Positions 52,673 through 61,803 of a stretch of DNA of 64,000 nucleotides are shown piece by piece. How positions within the stretch are numbered: the stretch's first letter is position 1; each line of letters opens with the position of its first letter. Made by a program: the position numbers and the translations under genes. The stretch is from Bacillota bacterium. GTDB taxonomy: Bacteria; Bacillota; UBA4882; UBA10575. The notes under the pieces were generated by a model, which ran no database searches, was not told the DNA's origin, and was given only the letters and a program-made list of their open reading frames with translations. Where the stretch lies: contig DUOH01000060.1 in NCBI GenBank assembly GCA_012838955.1, forward strand, positions 59,303 to 123,302, given 5' to 3'.

Positions 52673-53746
52673 CTATTTTTTGCATAAATCAGTTAGCAGA
52701 TCGCTCAAATATTCAGCAACAAAACCCACCACCGATACCACCCGAGCATAATCCATTCTGGTCGGCCCCAAGACGCCGATTGCCCCTAGCGTCCTGCCTC
52801 CCACTTCGTAGGTAGCTGTCACAATACTACATTCATGAGCCGCCTCTTCCGTGTTTTCTTCGCCGATCGTGATCCTAATTCCATGCGTGAGGGAGGAATC
52901 GGCTAAGATATTATAACGCTTCTCCTCTGTTTCAAGCAGCATCATGATTGGTTTTAACTTCTCAATCTCTTTAAATTCTGGCTGTTCCAAAATGTTAACG
53001 GCGCCTTCCAGATAAACCCGTTCCTTCTCTTTCGTCTCTAAGGCCTTCACTAATAACTGCATTGTCTCATGGAAGAATCGATCATGAGCCAACATCTCCT
53101 CTTTAATCTCCCGCATGAGGGTGGCGCCTAAATTCCGTAAAGAGACACCCTGCAGCTTCCTATTGAGCATACTGGAGATCCGCTGCAACTCATCCTCATG
53201 AATGGGAAAAGGCGTTTCAATCAGTTTATTCTCAATAAACCCGGAGTCGGTCACGACTAAGACCAAGATGTTGTACTCATTGATGGGCACCAATTGGATA
53301 TATTTAAAGACTGCCGCATGAAGCTGAGGCGCGAGAATTAAAGACGGAAACTTAGTGAGCTGTGATAATACTTTTATTGTCTGTTGAAGAAGGGAGTCTA
53401 TCCTCTTCGTCTTGGCCTCAAACTCGCTTCTAATGGCCTCCAGTTCACTCTGGGAAAGCGACCGTTCCTGCATCAGGGCGTCTACGTAATACCTATACCC
53501 TTGATGGGAGGGAATTCTCCCGGCCGAGGTATGCGGTTGTCGTAGATATCCGGATTCCTCCAAATCTGACATTTCGTTCCTGATCGTTGCCGGACTAATC
53601 CCCAGGTTGTATTTTTTAGCGATCGTCCTTGAACCAACCGGTTCGGCTGATTCAATATAGTCATCAGTGACTACTTGCAGAATCTTCTCTTTTCTGATAT
53701 CCAGACCACCATCTACCCTTCTTTTTCCGGAATATTCCCTGTTCAT
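52673..53746 (-). CDS. hrcA: Heat-inducible transcription repressor HrcA
   Basis: The 357-residue repressor from ATG 53746 (AGGGTG upstream) has an N-terminal winged helix (SRTIAKKYNLGISPATIRNEMSDLEESGYLRQPHTSAGRIPS region) and the GAF-like HrcA core. It binds CIRCE and represses the dnaK operon when GroE is free. The CIRCE site lies 21 bp before the start codon. A longer frame to 53773 would overlap CIRCE and is rejected. Confidence 0.96.
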   Translation of the reverse strand: MNREYSGKRRVDGGLDIRKEKILQVVTDDYIESAEPVGSRTIAKKYNLGISPATIRNEMSDLEESGYLRQPHTSAGRIPSHQGYRYYVDALMQERSLSQSELEAIRSEFEAKTKRIDSLLQQTIKVLSQLTKFPSLILAPQLHAAVFKYIQLVPINEYNILVLVVTDSGFIENKLIETPFPIHEDELQRISSMLNRKLQGVSLRNLGATLMREIKEEMLAHDRFFHETMQLLVKALETKEKERVYLEGAVNILEQPEFKEIEKLKPIMMLLETEEKRYNILADSSLTHGIRITIGEENTEEAAHECSIVTATYEVGGRTLGAIGVLGPTRMDYARVVSVVGFVAEYLSDLLTDLCKK

Positions 53747-53766
53747 CGTGTTCACCCTCGTAATTG

Positions 53767-53793
53767 TTAGCACTCTCCTTTGTAGAGTGCTAA
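53767..53793 (-). promoter_or_regulatory. CIRCE operator (HrcA site)
   Basis: TTAGCACTC-N9-GAGTGCTAA is a perfect match to the consensus, between the promoter and hrcA. Confidence 0.97.
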
Positions 53794-53806
53794 CCGATCT
53801 ATTAAA

Positions 53807-53835
53807 AAAATATCATCCAGCCTACCCTTTGTCAA
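53807..53835 (-). promoter_or_regulatory. hrcA operon promoter
   Basis: The minus strand has TTGACA (53830-53835), a 17-bp spacer and TATTTT (53807-53812), directly upstream of CIRCE. Confidence 0.85.
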
Positions 53836-53950
53836 GTAGTAAAAGGGAAAGATTAACGCACTTTTTCCCGATTTTAATCTTGAATTTTAACTTCCTTAGC
53901 GTAATAGCGGACAGAGCCTTTTCCTGTCGCTCCAGAATGAATACGCCTGG

Positions 53951-55108
53951 TTAGAGGAGTGGCTCCAAAAGCCTCTGTAACACCAGATTACTAAGGATCT
54001 TTCCAGACCTGGTCAGGATGTATGTCCCATTGTTAAATTTTAGAAAACCGGCTTCCAACAAAGGTGCGGCCTGCTCCCGCAGAACAGAATCGAGACTTAC
54101 CCGCCACCGCTCATAGAACTCCTGCGCGTTCGGGCCTTTGCTTAACCGTAAGCCCAGCATGATCATTTCCACCATCCCTTGTCTACAATCCAAACGCTCT
54201 CTATGAACAACAGGTGATTCTCCCTCCCGCAGCCGGCGAATATATACTTCAGGCAGATTAATATTGGTCCAGCGCTCACTGGCTATTGTTGAACAGGCGC
54301 CGGCCCCCACCCCCAAGTAGTCCCGGTATGTCCAGTAATAAAGGTTATGACGGCACTCAAAACCCGGCCGGGCAAAACTGGCGATCTCATATTGCTGATA
54401 ACCTCGGTCAGACAAGTGGTCCATAGCTGTCTCGTACATAGCCCTGGTCTCCTCTTCCGCAGGTAAAATCAGCGAACCCTCCGCCACCAGGGTAGCCAAG
54501 GGCGTACCTTCCTCCACTTGCAGACCATAACAGGTCAAGTGCTCCGGACCTAGGTCCGCCGCCCACTTTAAAGTTGCTTCCCAATTCACCAGGGTCTGTT
54601 CGGGAAGGCCGAAGATTAAATCTAAATTAAGGTGTGTAAAACCGGCCTCCCGCGCCAAACGAAAAGCCGCCTCCGCCTGCCGGACACTGTGAATCCTCCC
54701 TAATACTTTGAGCAAACGATCCTCTCCGCACTGCGCGCCAAGACTTAACCTGTTGACTCCGGCCGCCCTCCACTTCTCCAACTTCTTACGGGTCACGGTT
54801 CCTGGATTAGCCTCCAGGCTAACCTCAGCATCAGGTAGAACTACCGCCATCTTCCGAACTTTCCTCAGCAACAGCTCTACTTCCTCTCCGCTCAAGAGAG
54901 AGGGGGTACCTCCTCCGAAAAAAATCGTGTCGATCTGGCGCCCGTCCACTGTCCCCTGCGGTCTGAGGGCCATCTGCAACTCGGTGTTCAGCGCTAATAG
55001 ATAATCGGGGATCCATCCCTCTTTCCCGGCAAAAGAGGGGAAATCACAGTATACACACTTCCGCTGGCAAAATGGAATATGTAAATAAAGGGCGATTTTT
55101 TCCGGCAT
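53951..55108 (-). CDS. hemW: Radical SAM heme chaperone HemW
   Basis: The 385-residue protein has the radical SAM motif CQRKCVYCDF (CxxxCxxC) near 14-23, GGGTPSLL near 68 and the HemN/HemW C-terminal domain. HemW carries heme and differs from HemN, the oxygen-independent coproporphyrinogen oxidase. In an anaerobe with no heme genes nearby, the role is uncertain. The ATG has AAGGAG upstream. The gene lies between hrcA and a DUF2179 gene, a common Bacillota setting with lepA. Confidence 0.9.
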   Translation of the reverse strand: MPEKIALYLHIPFCQRKCVYCDFPSFAGKEGWIPDYLLALNTELQMALRPQGTVDGRQIDTIFFGGGTPSLLSGEEVELLLRKVRKMAVVLPDAEVSLEANPGTVTRKKLEKWRAAGVNRLSLGAQCGEDRLLKVLGRIHSVRQAEAAFRLAREAGFTHLNLDLIFGLPEQTLVNWEATLKWAADLGPEHLTCYGLQVEEGTPLATLVAEGSLILPAEEETRAMYETAMDHLSDRGYQQYEIASFARPGFECRHNLYYWTYRDYLGVGAGACSTIASERWTNINLPEVYIRRLREGESPVVHRERLDCRQGMVEMIMLGLRLSKGPNAQEFYERWRVSLDSVLREQAAPLLEAGFLKFNNGTYILTRSGKILSNLVLQRLLEPLL

Positions 55109-55330
55109 AGCCAGTCTCCTTTTTTGTTCCCAAGTATTACATGGGCGAAGTAACTTTTTTGTTTCCCAGTTAAAAGAGGTATAATCCTAAACAACATCGA
55201 AAGTACTTATTATCCGCATGAGAATACAGGTGGCAATAGGCGCCCACCGGATAGTAGCGCCTATAAAAGCACGCGACAAAAATCAGCACCGGGCAGAAGA
55301 TTTCCCCGCCCGCCGATCAGGGAGGTAATA

Positions 55331-55852
55331 ATGGAAATACTACTAAATCTGAGCTTTATTATTCTGGCCAGAGCGACGGATGTCAGTCTCAGCACCATCA
55401 GAATGCTGATGCTGGTACGAGGTAAACGAATTATCGCCGCCGGCCTGGGCTTTTTTGAAGTCATCATCTACCTCTTAGCGCTCGGCCGGGTGGTGTCGCA
55501 TCTGGATGACCCTTTGAAAATAATCGCCTATGGCCTGGGATTCTCTTTAGGAACAATTCTAGGCGGGTTCATTGAAGAACGCCTGGCCCTAGGGCATACT
55601 CTGGTACAAGTAATCCCTAAGAACCACTGTGGTGAATTAATTCGTCGTTTACGCGCGGAAAACTTCGGCGTCACCGTACTCGAAGGTCAAGGACGGTCCG
55701 GCCCCCGGTCCATCCTCAACATTACCCTGCGCCGGAAGAATCTGCCGCAGCTCTTAAAGTGCGTGGACGAACTTGACCCCATCGCTTTCGTCACAATCTT
55801 TGACGCCCGCAAAACAAAAGGCGGTTTTATTCTGGGTGATAAAAAGAAGTAA
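55331..55852 (+). CDS. UPF0316/DUF2179 membrane protein (YebE-like)
   Basis: The 173-residue protein has three N-terminal helices (ILARATDVSLSTIRMLMLVRGKR, the LGFFEVIIYLLALGRVV block and a third) and a C-terminal DUF2179 domain with VQVIPKNHCGELIRRLRAENFGVTVLEGQGRSG. The family is uncharacterised. The ATG has GGGAGG upstream. It is divergent from hemW and ends at a terminator shared with lepA. Confidence 0.9.
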   Translation: MEILLNLSFIILARATDVSLSTIRMLMLVRGKRIIAAGLGFFEVIIYLLALGRVVSHLDDPLKIIAYGLGFSLGTILGGFIEERLALGHTLVQVIPKNHCGELIRRLRAENFGVTVLEGQGRSGPRSILNITLRRKNLPQLLKCVDELDPIAFVTIFDARKTKGGFILGDKKK

Positions 55853-55863
55853 ATGAGTGCTGG

Positions 55864-55888
55864 AAAAGCCCGGTATTCCGGGCTTTTT
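55864..55888. terminator. Bidirectional terminator between DUF2179 gene and lepA
   Basis: A perfect 10-bp stem AAAAGCCCGG/CCGGGCTTTT with a TATT loop and a plus-strand T-run lies between the convergent stops. Confidence 0.85.
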
Positions 55889-55940
55889 CTAACTGGGAAC
55901 GCTATAACCGGTCAAGCCGTTGTCATAAAGCAGCGCATAA

Positions 55941-57740
55941 TTACTCTTCTACCTTCAACACCGCCAGAAAAGCTTCTTGCGGAACCTCCACTGTGCCCAG
56001 TTGTTTCATGCGCTTCTTACCCTCTTTCTGCTTTTCCAGGAGTTTCCGTTTTCTGGAGATATCTCCTCCATAGCATTTGGCTAAGACATCTTTCCGCATG
56101 GCCTTAATGGTCTCTCTGGCGATTACTTTATTCCCGACCGCGGCCTGCACCGGTACTTCATATAATTGTCTGGGAATAATCTCCTTTAATTTCCGGGCCA
56201 GTTGCCGACCGCGACTATAAGCCTTTTCCCTGTGCACAATGGCGGATAAGGCGTCAACCGGTTTCTCGTTTAATAAAATATCCAGCCGGACCAGATCTGA
56301 TCGGCGGTGCCCCAGATACTCATAGTCTAAGGACGCATACCCCCGGGAACGGGACTTAAGTTTATCATAAAAATCCATGAGAATCTCGGCCAAGGGCAAG
56401 TCATAGACTAACATTACCCGATCCGTGGTCGGATATTCCATGGTTTTATAAGTTCCCCGCTTCTCCTGGCACAGTTCCATGATAGATCCCACGTAATCAC
56501 TGGGCAAGATGATATTGGCCTTGACATAAGGTTCCTCCATATACTCGATGGAGCCCACGGACGGCAACTCCGCGGGATTTCGCACTTCCAAGACCTCACC
56601 GGTAACCAGATGAGCCCGGTAAACCACACTGGGCGCCGTGGCGATCAGCGCTAAATCATACTCTCTTTCCAGTCTTTCTTGAATAATTTCCATATGCAAT
56701 AAGCCTAAAAAACCACAACGAAAACCGAAACCCAACGCTGTGGAGGTCTCAGGCTCAAAGATTAAAGCAGCGTCATTCAATTGCAATTTCTCCAGAGCAT
56801 CCCTTAAATCCTGATAATCTGCGTTGTCCACTGGATACAAGCCGCAATAGACCATAGGTTGAACCTGCCTATAACCGGGCAGGGGCTTTTCCGCAGGCGC
56901 TCCGGCCAGAGTAATGGTATCCCCGACCTGGGAATCTTTTACATTCTTCATGCTGGCCATCAGATACCCGACTTCCCCGGCTGTCAGCTGCCGGACGGGG
57001 GTTAGCTCCGGTTGAAAGACACCAAGATCCGTCACTTCAAACTCCTTGCCCGTAGCCATCATCCGGATCTCCTCGCCTACCTTGACTTGGCCGTTAACCA
57101 TCCTTATATAAGCGGTTACCCCCCGGTAAGGATCGAAGCTGGAATCGAAGATCAAAGCCTGGGTTGGCGCTACCGGATCTCCTTTTGGCGGCGGAATCCT
57201 GTTTACCACCGCCTCTAAAACATCCTCGGCGCCCAGACCTGTTTTGGCGCTGGTCAAGATGGCCTCAGTTCCTTCAAAACCAAAAACTTCCTCTAATTCT
57301 TTTTTTACCCTTTCCGGATCAGCACTGGGTAGATCAACCTTGTTGATCACAGGGATAATTTCCAAATCATGCTCCAGGGCCAAGTATAGATTGGCTATGG
57401 TCTGGGCTTCCACTCCTTGCGTAGCGTCAACGACCAACAACGCGCCTTCACAGGCAGCCAGGGATCGGGATACTTCATAGGTAAAATCAACATGTCCGGG
57501 GGTATCTATTAAATTCAGGATATAGTCCTTTCCATCTCGAGCCTTGTACAACAAGCGAACAGCCTGCATTTTAATGGTGATCCCGCGTTCCCTTTCCAGA
57601 TCCATGGAATCCAATAGTTGTTCGGTCATCTTCCGTTCGGAGACGGCCCCCGTATGCTCCAACAACCGGTCGGCCAGGGTTGATTTTCCATGATCAATAT
57701 GGGCTATGATGCAAAAATTACGAATCCGACTCTGGTCCAA
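55941..57740 (-). CDS. lepA: Elongation factor 4 (LepA)
   Basis: The 599-residue translational GTPase has AHIDHGKST near 12, the RGITIKM switch, [14 protein letters not shown] near 78 and [14 protein letters not shown] near 131. The LepA-specific C-terminal domain ([27 protein letters not shown]) is present. TTG 57740 with AAGGAG 8 nt upstream is preferred over TTG 57758, whose first codons overlap that site. It affects translation under stress. Confidence 0.96.
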   Translation of the reverse strand: MDQSRIRNFCIIAHIDHGKSTLADRLLEHTGAVSERKMTEQLLDSMDLERERGITIKMQAVRLLYKARDGKDYILNLIDTPGHVDFTYEVSRSLAACEGALLVVDATQGVEAQTIANLYLALEHDLEIIPVINKVDLPSADPERVKKELEEVFGFEGTEAILTSAKTGLGAEDVLEAVVNRIPPPKGDPVAPTQALIFDSSFDPYRGVTAYIRMVNGQVKVGEEIRMMATGKEFEVTDLGVFQPELTPVRQLTAGEVGYLMASMKNVKDSQVGDTITLAGAPAEKPLPGYRQVQPMVYCGLYPVDNADYQDLRDALEKLQLNDAALIFEPETSTALGFGFRCGFLGLLHMEIIQERLEREYDLALIATAPSVVYRAHLVTGEVLEVRNPAELPSVGSIEYMEEPYVKANIILPSDYVGSIMELCQEKRGTYKTMEYPTTDRVMLVYDLPLAEILMDFYDKLKSRSRGYASLDYEYLGHRRSDLVRLDILLNEKPVDALSAIVHREKAYSRGRQLARKLKEIIPRQLYEVPVQAAVGNKVIARETIKAMRKDVLAKCYGGDISRKRKLLEKQKEGKKRMKQLGTVEVPQEAFLAVLKVEE

Positions 57741-57823
57741 AAAGAACGCTCCTTCCAAAAAACTCGCCCTCCTCGGCGGGGCCTGCCAAAATAGGCATAG
57801 CCCAACCTTGAATGCATTTTAAA

Positions 57824-57852
57824 ATTATAGCATTTTCCATATTAACACGCAA
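57824..57852 (-). promoter_or_regulatory. lepA promoter
   Basis: The minus strand has TTGCGT (57847-57852), a 17-bp spacer and TATAAT (57824-57829), 84 bp before the lepA start. Confidence 0.75.
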
Positions 57853-58031
57853 GGGCGCTACAGCGCCCCACGTCCACAGTCACCCCTTATGCGCCAGCTA
57901 TTACCACTGCCTAATGGATGATTATATTTGATTATTCCCATTACAATATGGAGTTAAGATAAATAAACCGTTAAGCAGACGGTGTTCAGTCCCTGCACAA
58001 CCTGTAATCTTGACGCGAAGGAGGGATGAAT

Positions 58032-58166
58032 TTGGCTGTAACAATGGTCAAAATCCATGATCGACAGCAAAGGATCCGCTCACCACAAACCCGGTCCGAT
58101 CGGAATTATCCACTTCTCTCTTCCGGGACTACTACGGAGTCGCCTGGCGCGGAGGGGTACGGATAA
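58032..58166 (+). CDS. Possible 44-residue protein
   Basis: A TTG start at 58032 lies 7 nt after AAGGAGG and is followed by 44 codons to TAA; ATG at 58026 in the same frame is closer to that site. The predicted product is basic in its middle part and has no recognisable family. No promoter was identified. It stands alone in the gap between lepA and the chromate-type transporter. Confidence 0.3.
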   Translation: MAVTMVKIHDRQQRIRSPQTRSDRNYPLLSSGTTTESPGAEGYG

Positions 58167-58508
58167 TCACGCGCCAATCCCCATCCCCAACTATACCCGA
58201 GCTGACAACAATCAAATGAAAGAAAAAAAAGCTGCCTTCGCCTAGTCTATACGCATTGGAGTAATAAACACTATAAAAGAGGACTCCTCCCAATTTATGG
58301 GAGGTACCTTTATTATAAACTAACGTTCAGACGATTGCTATGTTAATTCCGCCGTACCTGGTTATGCTAGTTTCAAATATGAAAAATTTTATTTACCTAA
58401 AAGGAATTCAAAGGACAAACCAGAAAAGGTCCACTATTACTCTGAATGAAACAGACTGCGTTACTTGTACGGCGCGCTCTCTCAAATCAAGATAAAAGGA
58501 GTCAACAG
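58167..58508. other. Intergenic stretch before the chromate-type transporter genes
   Basis: The 342-bp gap holds a CCTCCC/GGGAGG hairpin (58286-58304) with a T-rich end, a weak candidate terminator for the small frame before it. I see no confident promoter or RNA. Confidence 0.4.
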
Positions 58509-59069
58509 ATGGAACAGCAGATGAAACAACCCTCTCTCACCAAGATCTTTTTTACTTTCTTAAAAATAGGCGCCTTCACCTTTGGTGGCGGGTATGCCAT
58601 GCTTCCCCTGATCCGCGAAGCAGTGGTCGTCAAAGAGCGCTGGATCTCAGAAGACGGTTTTATTGATATGATCGGTATCACCCAGTCCGTCCCGGGTGTC
58701 CTGGCTGTTAATTCCGCCATTTTCCTCGGCTACCAAATCGCCGGTCTATCCGGAGCCTTTGTTGCCACCTTAGGAGCGGTCCTCCCCTCTTTCTTTGTTA
58801 TTCTTGCCCTGGCCGCCTTCTTCAGGGAGTTTTCCTCCAATGAGCTGGTGACTCGGGCCTTCAGAGGAATTCGCCCGGCGGTGGTGGCCCTAATTGCCCA
58901 TGCCGTCTTTAAACTGGGGAAAAGAGCTGTCAAGAATCACCGGGCTTTCATACTTATGTTATTGGTTTTTTCCCTTAATATCCTCTTCAGAGTCAACCCC
59001 ATCTTCCTGCTGCTCGGCTCTGCTCTGACGGGTATGGCCTCTGCCCGCTTTAATAAAGACTGGAGGTAA
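58509..59069 (+). CDS. Chromate transporter (ChrA) family half protein 1
   Basis: The 186-residue protein starts at ATG 58509 with AAAGGAG 7 nt upstream. It has the CHR domain blocks GAFTFGGGYAMLPLIREAVV near 20-39 and ITQSVPGVLAVNSAIFLGYQIAG near 63-85, and several membrane helices. Short CHR proteins usually work in pairs encoded side by side, as here. True substrate may be chromate, sulfate or another anion. The following gene starts 6 bp later. Confidence 0.9.
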   Translation: MEQQMKQPSLTKIFFTFLKIGAFTFGGGYAMLPLIREAVVVKERWISEDGFIDMIGITQSVPGVLAVNSAIFLGYQIAGLSGAFVATLGAVLPSFFVILALAAFFREFSSNELVTRAFRGIRPAVVALIAHAVFKLGKRAVKNHRAFILMLLVFSLNILFRVNPIFLLLGSALTGMASARFNKDWR

Positions 59070-59074
59070 TACGG

Positions 59075-59599
59075 ATGTTCCCTGCTTTTCTCAAGATTTT
59101 TGCCTCATTTTTTAAGATCGGCTTATTTACCATCGGCGGCGGGTACGCCATGATTCCCTTGATGCAAACAGAGTTTATCTCCGTACACCACTGGCTGACC
59201 AGTGAAGAGTTTATTGATATTATTGCCGTAGCGGAAATGACTCCCGGTCCGGTCGCGATTAACTCCGCCACCTATATCGGCTATCAAACACTGGGCGTTG
59301 CCGGATCCATAGTCGCTACATTAGGGGTAATCTCCCCCTCCCTAATCATTCTTTTAATCATTGCCCGCCTTTTTAAACGATTTAGCGCTTCACCAATGGT
59401 CAAGGCGGTCATTAGCAGCCTTCGTCCTGCTGTAATCGGCTTAATTCTTACTGCGGTAGTGGTTTTAGGCCGATCCGTATTGGTGGACTTTAAAGCCGTT
59501 CTCATCGCATTAACTTCCTTCCTCCTGTTATGTGGAGGGAGAGCGCACCCCATCAGTGTACTGGCGGTCTCCGCGTGCTTAGGAATACTTATGTACTAA
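59075..59599 (+). CDS. Chromate transporter (ChrA) family half protein 2
   Basis: The 174-residue CHR protein has GLFTIGGGYAMIPLMQTEF near 14-32 and AVAEMTPGPVAINSATYIGYQTLG near 50-73, parallel to its neighbour. The pair likely forms a heterodimeric membrane transporter. The ATG follows a GGAGG ribosome site inside the end of the first gene. Confidence 0.9.
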   Translation: MFPAFLKIFASFFKIGLFTIGGGYAMIPLMQTEFISVHHWLTSEEFIDIIAVAEMTPGPVAINSATYIGYQTLGVAGSIVATLGVISPSLIILLIIARLFKRFSASPMVKAVISSLRPAVIGLILTAVVVLGRSVLVDFKAVLIALTSFLLLCGGRAHPISVLAVSACLGILMY

Positions 59600-59688
59600 A
59601 AAGAGCCGCATTTATCCAATTCTCACAAGAACTAACGGCAATGCTTTTATCATCTTCGCCCCATAATAAAATGGGAGGAGGTGATAAC

Positions 59689-60027
59689 ATGAATTACGGG
59701 AATCAGAACCAGAACCAAAACCAGCAAAATCCGCAACTTGTTCCAAATATCCAAGCCAATAATACCAAGTTCGGCGATGAAAACGCCTCCGAATTAGCGC
59801 AGTCCGTGGGGGAAATCTCCCGTATCCTGGCTACCCAATCTCTGGAGATTGGAACTTTGCTCAAGGGTGAAAACGCCAATCCCGCACAGAATCAAAACCA
59901 AATGCAAAACCAGAACTTCCAAAACCAACAGAATAATAACCAACCAAACAACAATCTTTACCAATCAGAGCTCGAGCAATCGCAGGGCCAAATCAGTCAA
60001 ACCCTGGCCAATCAAGCAAATCAATAG
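59689..60027 (+). CDS. Asn/Gln-rich small protein
   Basis: The 112-residue protein from ATG 59689 has a very strong GGAGGAGGTG site upstream. Its first 40 and last 45 residues are mostly Asn and Gln; a central part (about 28-60) is less biased (FGDENASELAQSVGEISRILATQ) and a related heptad recurs near the end (SELEQSQGQISQTLANQ). No known domain is seen. The composition suggests a spore-surface or structural protein, but this is a guess. It ends at a strong terminator. Confidence 0.65.
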   Translation: MNYGNQNQNQNQQNPQLVPNIQANNTKFGDENASELAQSVGEISRILATQSLEIGTLLKGENANPAQNQNQMQNQNFQNQQNNNQPNNNLYQSELEQSQGQISQTLANQANQ

Positions 60028-60049
60028 AAATTATGCAAAGAAGAAGAGA

Positions 60050-60087
60050 AGGGTGTGCAGTGGACAAATCCGCTGCACACCCTTTTT
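60050..60087 (+). terminator. Terminator after the Asn/Gln-rich gene
   Basis: A stem of about 13 bp, GGGTGTGCAG/CTGCACACCC extended by three pairs, is followed by TTTTT on the plus strand. Confidence 0.9.
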
Positions 60088-60145
60088 CGTCACTAAGCCC
60101 CGGTCATTCCCTGCTGATGCCCAGAGTCAGCCCTTCGGGCGTGGT

Positions 60146-60538
60146 TTACTCCTCTTCACTACCGGCCCGTGTGGGTGCTTTCGCTTCCGGTACCAGCAGA
60201 GAGGAAGGCTCTTCGTGTCCGTTTCCACCTCCCATCATATAAGCAAAGACCAGGGCTAAACCGACGCCAGTCGGCAGAAATCCCCCGATCAACCAATATC
60301 CTCTCCCCAAACCAAAATATAGCCCGGCCAAGAGCCCTATTCCACTAAAGGCAGTAATTAACCCGGCCAGGAGTAAGCCGAAAGAACCCCGCTTAAAGAT
60401 AGGACTGGCGAGAGCCGGTGGAATGTAGCCTTTTTTAATCAAAGCCATACGCTCAAGATGAATAAAGTAGCGTACCAGGAAAGCGAAGACCATCGCCGCT
60501 AATACCATCAACACAATGAGGAACAGCATCCAATTCAT
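60146..60538 (-). CDS. Uncharacterised membrane protein
   Basis: The 130-residue protein has three hydrophobic helices (residues 4-23, 51-72 and 82-101), a short amphipathic LERMALIKKGYIPP segment after the first, and an acidic tail. I do not recognise a family with confidence; the layout recalls DUF6249-type proteins near ECF sigma genes. The ATG has GGGGGTG upstream. Confidence 0.6.
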   Translation of the reverse strand: MNWMLFLIVLMVLAAMVFAFLVRYFIHLERMALIKKGYIPPALASPIFKRGSFGLLLAGLITAFSGIGLLAGLYFGLGRGYWLIGGFLPTGVGLALVFAYMMGGGNGHEEPSSLLVPEAKAPTRAGSEEE

Positions 60539-60616
60539 TTATCACACCCCCAACCAGTATGGAAATACCACGTTGCGTCACTAATCCACCTGGAAGAATC
60601 GGTAATTCCCTTCATT

Positions 60617-61087
60617 TTATCTCTTCAACCGCAAGTATCTGATAATTTGAGCCAAAGGATGATCAGCAGAGTCCCGGCTGTGATCTTTTTGTTGGTATCT
60701 GAGGAGAGATAAGAATAAGACCCAACCGCTCCCCACTAAACTGGTAACCATCCAAAAAAACCCAGTTATTGCCTGATTCCGAACCACCGGACTCAGGGTG
60801 TTTAGGGCATCGATTGATGTCAAAATGATTAAGGTCAGCAAAACTAAGAGTAAGAATCCGCCTGAAAACATGACCCTTCGATCCAGCTCAATCTCTTCCC
60901 GGCATTGGCGAATCTCTTTCATAATCTCCTCTGTTAAATATGGCGGTACCGGTTGCTCATTCCACCCCAGAGCCTTTCCCAACCCCGAATACACTCCAGG
61001 CGCTTGTAATTTATGCAGTTCCTCCATGGCCCGCTCATAAGCATCCCGGTTCAGAATGATCGATCTGATCTTCTCCCTCTGTCTCAT
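60617..61087 (-). CDS. Putative membrane partner (anti-sigma-like) of the ECF sigma factor
   Basis: The 156-residue protein has a cytosolic N-terminal 70 residues, two membrane helices (about 73-95 and 107-131) and a basic C-terminal end. The first 53 bp of the gene overlap the end of the ECF sigma gene, which is typical of sigma/anti-sigma pairs. I cannot see a zinc-binding HxxxCxxC anti-sigma motif, so the function is inferred from position and topology only. Confidence 0.6.
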   Translation of the reverse strand: MRQREKIRSIILNRDAYERAMEELHKLQAPGVYSGLGKALGWNEQPVPPYLTEEIMKEIRQCREEIELDRRVMFSGGFLLLVLLTLIILTSIDALNTLSPVVRNQAITGFFWMVTSLVGSGWVLFLSLLRYQQKDHSRDSADHPLAQIIRYLRLKR

Positions 61088-61634
61088 CCGGCAACCCCCA
61101 TCTCCTGCATAAAATCTGTCTCAATTTGGTTTTTCCCCGGTGCAAATCCGTTCTGATACTTCCCAAACGGCGCTTGGTGACCGCCGCGATCTCTTTATAT
61201 GATAAACCCTGAAAATAATAGAGCACAATCGCCACTCTGTTGTTGAAGGAGAGTTCTTGTAAGGCGGAGAACAGTTCTTGAGTTCTGTCCTTCGCAAGCA
61301 CTGCCGCTAAAGGTTCGGCCTTCTCCTCCGCCTGAAGATTAAGTTCTTCCTCAGCCAAGTAAGTGAGATCAAGCTTTTTCAGTTTGATGTAATCCAGAGC
61401 TGATCTATATGCTATCCGGTAAAGCCAGGTCCAGAAGGTTGAATCCAGACGGAAGCGGGAAAGACTCTTCCAAGCCTTGATAAAAGTCTCTTGCGTCAAA
61501 TCGCCGGCTACTTCCGGACTGCGCAACATACCAAGGAGCAAATGATAAACCTTGGATTGATGGGTCTCCACCAGTTCCCGAAAGGCGTCTTCATCTCCGT
61601 TTTGAGCCCTCTTAATCAATTGCGTTTCTGTCAA
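61035..61634 (-). CDS. ECF-type RNA polymerase sigma factor
   Basis: The 199-residue sigma-70-family protein has region 2 (AFRELVETHQSKVYHLLLGML, then DLTQETFIKAWKSLSRFR) and region 4 (LSFNNRVAIVLYYFQGLSYKEIAAVTKRRLGSIRTDLHRGKTKL) and lacks region 3, the ECF pattern. The start is TTG 61634 behind GGGGGAA. A TGTAAC-N16-CGTC promoter lies just upstream, as expected for self-activation. It is followed by an overlapping membrane-protein gene that may be the anti-sigma factor. Confidence 0.92.
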   Translation of the reverse strand: MTETQLIKRAQNGDEDAFRELVETHQSKVYHLLLGMLRSPEVAGDLTQETFIKAWKSLSRFRLDSTFWTWLYRIAYRSALDYIKLKKLDLTYLAEEELNLQAEEKAEPLAAVLAKDRTQELFSALQELSFNNRVAIVLYYFQGLSYKEIAAVTKRRLGSIRTDLHRGKTKLRQILCRRWGLPDETEGEDQIDHSEPGCL

Positions 61635-61687
61635 GATTTTATTCCCCCGGAAAGTCTTCTTCGCTCTGAAAAATCCTCCTTATATCT

Positions 61688-61715
61688 TAGACGATGTATC
61701 TTCGCTTATGTTACA
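61688..61715 (-). promoter_or_regulatory. Candidate ECF sigma self-promoter
   Basis: The minus strand has TGTAAC (61710-61715), a 16-bp spacer and CGTCTA (61688-61693), which resembles Bacillus ECF promoters (TGAAAC or TGTAAC-N16-CGT/CGTC). It is about 55 bp before the sigma start codon. Confidence 0.6.
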
Positions 61716-61803
61716 CGTTTCTCTGCTTTCTTCCGCGCGCCTACACAAATAGTTGAAACAGAAACGCCTCGTTGCAGTAGTCCACGACAAAAAGGAGTAA
61801 TTA

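Noticed and set aside
53746..53773. Longer HrcA start at 53773
   Set aside because: It would overlap the CIRCE operator; ATG 53746 has a good ribosome site.
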